Shown here: positions 6,744-8,451 of the stretch, piece after piece
Numbering within the stretch: the stretch's first letter is position 1
How the letters are laid out: every line of letters starts with the position of its first letter
Assembly: GCA_027294925.1 (NCBI GenBank)
Contig: JAPULM010000435.1
Location: forward strand, 1 to 8,451
DNA: 8,451 nucleotides
Source: a bacterium
Lineage (GTDB): Bacteria > Tectomicrobia > Entotheonellia > Entotheonellales > Entotheonellaceae
Direction: 5' to 3'
Position numbers and translations under genes: made by a program
The notes under the pieces: generated by a model
The model's input: only the letters and a program-made list of their open reading frames with translations
The model's database searches: none
What the model was told of the DNA's origin: nothing

Positions 6744-6752
6744 AGAGAGGAG
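6744..6752 (+). promoter_or_regulatory. Ribosome binding site of the CoA-transferase gene
   Basis: AGAGAGGAG ends 6 bases before the ATG at 6759. Its strength favours this start over the in-frame ATG at 6687, which would add 24 residues and sits in the middle of the leader dyad. Confidence 0.75.
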
Positions 6753-6758
6753 CTTGAT

Positions 6759-7943
6759 ATGACTGGCGCACTCACAGGCGTACGTGTTCTTGAATCCACC
6801 CAACACCTGGCAGGTCCGTCATGCGCCATGTTCCTGGCCGATATGGGAGCCGAGGTGATAAAGATTGAACGTCCGGGTAGCGGCGATGCGTCACGTCTTC
6901 TCGGCAGATTGCAAAACGGTGAGAGCCCGATGTTCATGGCCTTGAACCGTAATAAGTTAGGCATCACATTAAATTACAAAGAGCCGCGCGCCGTGCGGAT
7001 CTTTATGCAACTGGCGGCTGAGAGCGATATTATCGTGGAATACATCCTGGCTGGGGTGATGGATCGTCTTGGCCTGGGCTATTCTGCAGTCAAAGCGGTT
7101 AATCGACAAATTATTTACGCGTCGATTTCCGGCTTCGGTCAGACCGGCCCCTATCACCAGCGTGGTGGTTACGATACCATCGCCCAGGGTATGTCCGGCA
7201 TCATGAGCGCCACTGGTAACGAAGGTGCGCCGCCGGCCAAAGCCGGTGTCCCGGTGATTGATATTGGCACCGGCTTGTTCACCGCCTATGGTATTCTGGC
7301 CGCCTATATCAACCGGCAACGCACTGGTGAGGGGCAGTATCTCGATATGGCTTTGCTTGATTGTGCGATTTCTTTTTCAATTTGGGAGGCCGCCGCGGTG
7401 TTTTCTGGTGGCGAAACACCGACGCCAATGGGGTCGATGCATCGTCGCAATCAGCCGCACGGCGCCTTTAAAACCAAGGACGGCTACTTCTGCGTCGCTG
7501 CTGATCAGCAGCATCACTGGAAGATCTTCTGCGAGCTGGCAGGGCTGGATGAACTTGTCGATAACCCGCGCTTTGCCACCAACCGTGACCGGGTGGAAAA
7601 CCGTTTGGCTATGCAGGAAGCAATTGAGACCGCCCTAAGTTGCAAAACTTCTGCTCAATGGCACGATCTCTTAGTTGCCGCCGGGGTGCCATGCGGTCCG
7701 GTGTATGGCTATGATCAAGTGTTTGACGATCCGCAGGTTCAACACCGGCAGATGGCTGTCAACATCGATCACCCCAAAGCCGGCCCGATCACCATTACCA
7801 ACACCCCCCTCAAACTGTCACAAACGCCCGGCCAGGTCCGTATACCTGCGCCGACCTTGAGTCAACATACGGAAGAAATCTTAAAACGTCTGGGCTACGA
7901 CGACGAAACCATTGCAACCTATCAGGCTGAACAGGTGGTTTAA
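6759..7943 (+). CDS. CaiB/BaiF family (class III) CoA-transferase
   Basis: This 394-residue cytoplasmic enzyme has the normal length for the family, which moves CoA between carboxylic acids through an acyl-aspartyl intermediate. Features in order: LTGVRVLESTQHLAGP near the start, FLADMGAEVIKIERPGSGD at 25-43, NRNKLGITLN, GVMDRLGLGY near 99-108, ISGFGQTGP at about 123-131, GGYDTIAQGMSG, and GVPVIDIGTG carrying the predicted catalytic Asp168. Then come RQRTGEGQYLDMALLD, NQPHGAFKTKDGY (231-243) and the C-terminal GVPCGPVYGYDQVFDDPQ block. The usual VENFRPG motif is here VEYILAG (93-99), an unusual variant. The substrate pair cannot be read from sequence; relatives act on formate/oxalate, carnitine, succinate/benzylsuccinate, mesaconate or 2-methylacyl substrates. 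It has its own promoter and is divergent from the lactonase-like gene, whose product acid could be a substrate, though this is a guess. Confidence 0.92.
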   Translation: MTGALTGVRVLESTQHLAGPSCAMFLADMGAEVIKIERPGSGDASRLLGRLQNGESPMFMALNRNKLGITLNYKEPRAVRIFMQLAAESDIIVEYILAGVMDRLGLGYSAVKAVNRQIIYASISGFGQTGPYHQRGGYDTIAQGMSGIMSATGNEGAPPAKAGVPVIDIGTGLFTAYGILAAYINRQRTGEGQYLDMALLDCAISFSIWEAAAVFSGGETPTPMGSMHRRNQPHGAFKTKDGYFCVAADQQHHWKIFCELAGLDELVDNPRFATNRDRVENRLAMQEAIETALSCKTSAQWHDLLVAAGVPCGPVYGYDQVFDDPQVQHRQMAVNIDHPKAGPITITNTPLKLSQTPGQVRIPAPTLSQHTEEILKRLGYDDETIATYQAEQVV

Positions 7944-7995
7944 GTAGGTGGTCAAAAATTCTTCGATGTATGTCCGGATACTTAAGCTAGCGCTA
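7940..7995. other. Short inverted repeats between the CoA-transferase and endonuclease genes
   Basis: TTAAGTA (7940-7946), which overlaps the CoA-transferase stop codon, is mirrored by TACTTAA (7979-7985), with 32 bases between. An 8-base perfect palindrome TAGCGCTA lies at 7988-7995. The 59-base convergent gap should hold terminators for both genes, but neither structure is GC-rich with a following T-run, so no clear intrinsic terminator is visible. Confidence 0.2.
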
Positions 7996-8002
7996 CGCAG
8001 GA

Positions 8003-8451
8003 TTAGGGGGCTTTGATCGCATCGGCGAGAGCCGGTTGGTCAATGAAGGGGTTGCGGGTCCCTTGGATGGCTTCGATACGTTGATTGCGCCGCTGCTCAT
8101 GTCGGCTTGGCGGATCCTCACGGTTCCAGTGTTTCAGTAGCATGACCATAGCCGGCGGGATGGGCAAATGATATTCGGTGTGCATGTAAAAAATCGATCT
8201 GGCCAGATTGCCCCGCGCCAGAGGACGCGGTTCGCTGAGGTTGCGCAGTAGATCGTGCTCAAAATCGCAAGATGGCCGCACCAGGTGATCTTCGCCGTTG
8301 ATGATGCCAAAGGCGTGTTTGGGCCGGGCACTATCAATTATTGCCAGGGCGGCGTACATATTGTGGAGGTCGGCTTCCATTCGGTTAAAGCGTTCGTTGC
8401 TGGCCTGGCACTGTGATCGGCTGCGGCAACCGGCAGCGGTGACCATCCAGT
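8003..8451 (-). CDS. Endonuclease I family protein, C-terminal part (cut by the window edge)
   Basis: At least 148 residues are open to the right edge; the true start is beyond the window, so the ATG at 8446 is internal. The sequence fits the C-terminal half of endonuclease I (EndA/Dns/Vvn type): a Cys-containing GCRSRSQC stretch, then RMEADLHNM, FG, CDFEHDLL, EPRPLARGNLARSIFYM, LLKHWNREDPPSRHEQRRNQRI and IQGTRNPFID. The Asn of EADLHN corresponds to the Mg-binding Asn127 of the Vibrio vulnificus nuclease Vvn. The catalytic His motif would lie upstream, out of view. Family members are periplasmic or secreted nonspecific nucleases that cut DNA and RNA; a signal peptide is expected but cannot be checked here. 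The gene is convergent with the CoA-transferase. Confidence 0.85.
   Translation of the reverse strand, partial: WMVTAAGCRSRSQCQASNERFNRMEADLHNMYAALAIIDSARPKHAFGIINGEDHLVRPSCDFEHDLLRNLSEPRPLARGNLARSIFYMHTEYHLPIPPAMVMLLKHWNREDPPSRHEQRRNQRIEAIQGTRNPFIDQPALADAIKAP

Noticed and set aside
6687..6758. Start of the CoA-transferase at the in-frame ATG at 6687
   Set aside because: The extra 24 residues are not family-like, and the ATG at 6759 has a far better ribosome site and gives the usual length.
6575..6967. Open frame of 130 codons on the minus strand over the CoA-transferase start and leader
   Set aside because: It is antisense to a well-supported gene and its promoter, and has no family features.
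1..8451. CRISPR array, tRNA, insertion sequence, toxin-antitoxin or defence system
   Set aside because: No regularly spaced repeats, cloverleaf, transposase, terminal repeats with target duplications, or defence-type proteins are visible; the genes are ordinary catabolic and envelope families.

Overview
The window comes from a diderm (Gram-negative) bacterium. The evidence is an outer-membrane MipA/OmpV-family protein with a signal peptide, an endonuclease I relative, and good Shine-Dalgarno and sigma70-like signals. G+C is about 55% by eye. The sequence alone does not fix the lineage: a proteobacterium or another soil or marine diderm with a large catabolic repertoire would fit. There is no tRNA, rRNA, CRISPR array, transposase, integrase or transcription regulator in view. 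No stretch longer than 300 bases lacks a gene; the largest gap is the 243 bases between the mlrC-like gene and hyuA.

Layout. (1) At the left edge, minus strand, is an MlrC-like (M81/DUF1485) metallopeptidase gene whose N-terminal half is intact. It is broken by an in-frame TAA at 69-71, and recognisable MlrC-like sequence continues in the same frame to the window edge. (2) Divergent from it, hyuA (978-3038) and hyuB (3043-4818) form a tight two-gene operon for a hydantoinase/oxoprolinase-type ATP-dependent amide-ring hydrolase or carboxylase-like enzyme. A TTGACA-type promoter lies in front. (3) Convergent with hyuB, with only 5 bases between the stop codons, is a mipA/ompV-like gene on the minus strand. 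Its best intrinsic-terminator candidate sits inside the end of hyuB. (4) Next on the minus strand is a metallo-beta-lactamase-fold lactonase-like protein. (5) Divergent from that is a CaiB/BaiF class III CoA-transferase. It has a perfect TATAAT box and a leader of about 100 bases containing a perfect dyad. (6) At the right edge, minus strand, is the C-terminal part of an endonuclease I-family gene that runs out of the window.

How they may work together. The hyuAB pair, the MlrC-like hydrolase, the lactonase-like hydrolase and the CoA-transferase are all enzymes of ring opening or activation in small-molecule breakdown (cyclic amides or peptides, lactones, carboxylic acids). This looks like a catabolic neighbourhood, but no single pathway can be named. 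MipA and endonuclease I are envelope or secreted proteins with no evident link to it. I do not see a convincing new multi-gene system. The items most worth checking are the broken mlrC, the structured leader before the CoA-transferase, the His in place of the catalytic Tyr in the lactonase-like protein, and a small GACCCC repeat motif between mipA and the lactonase gene.
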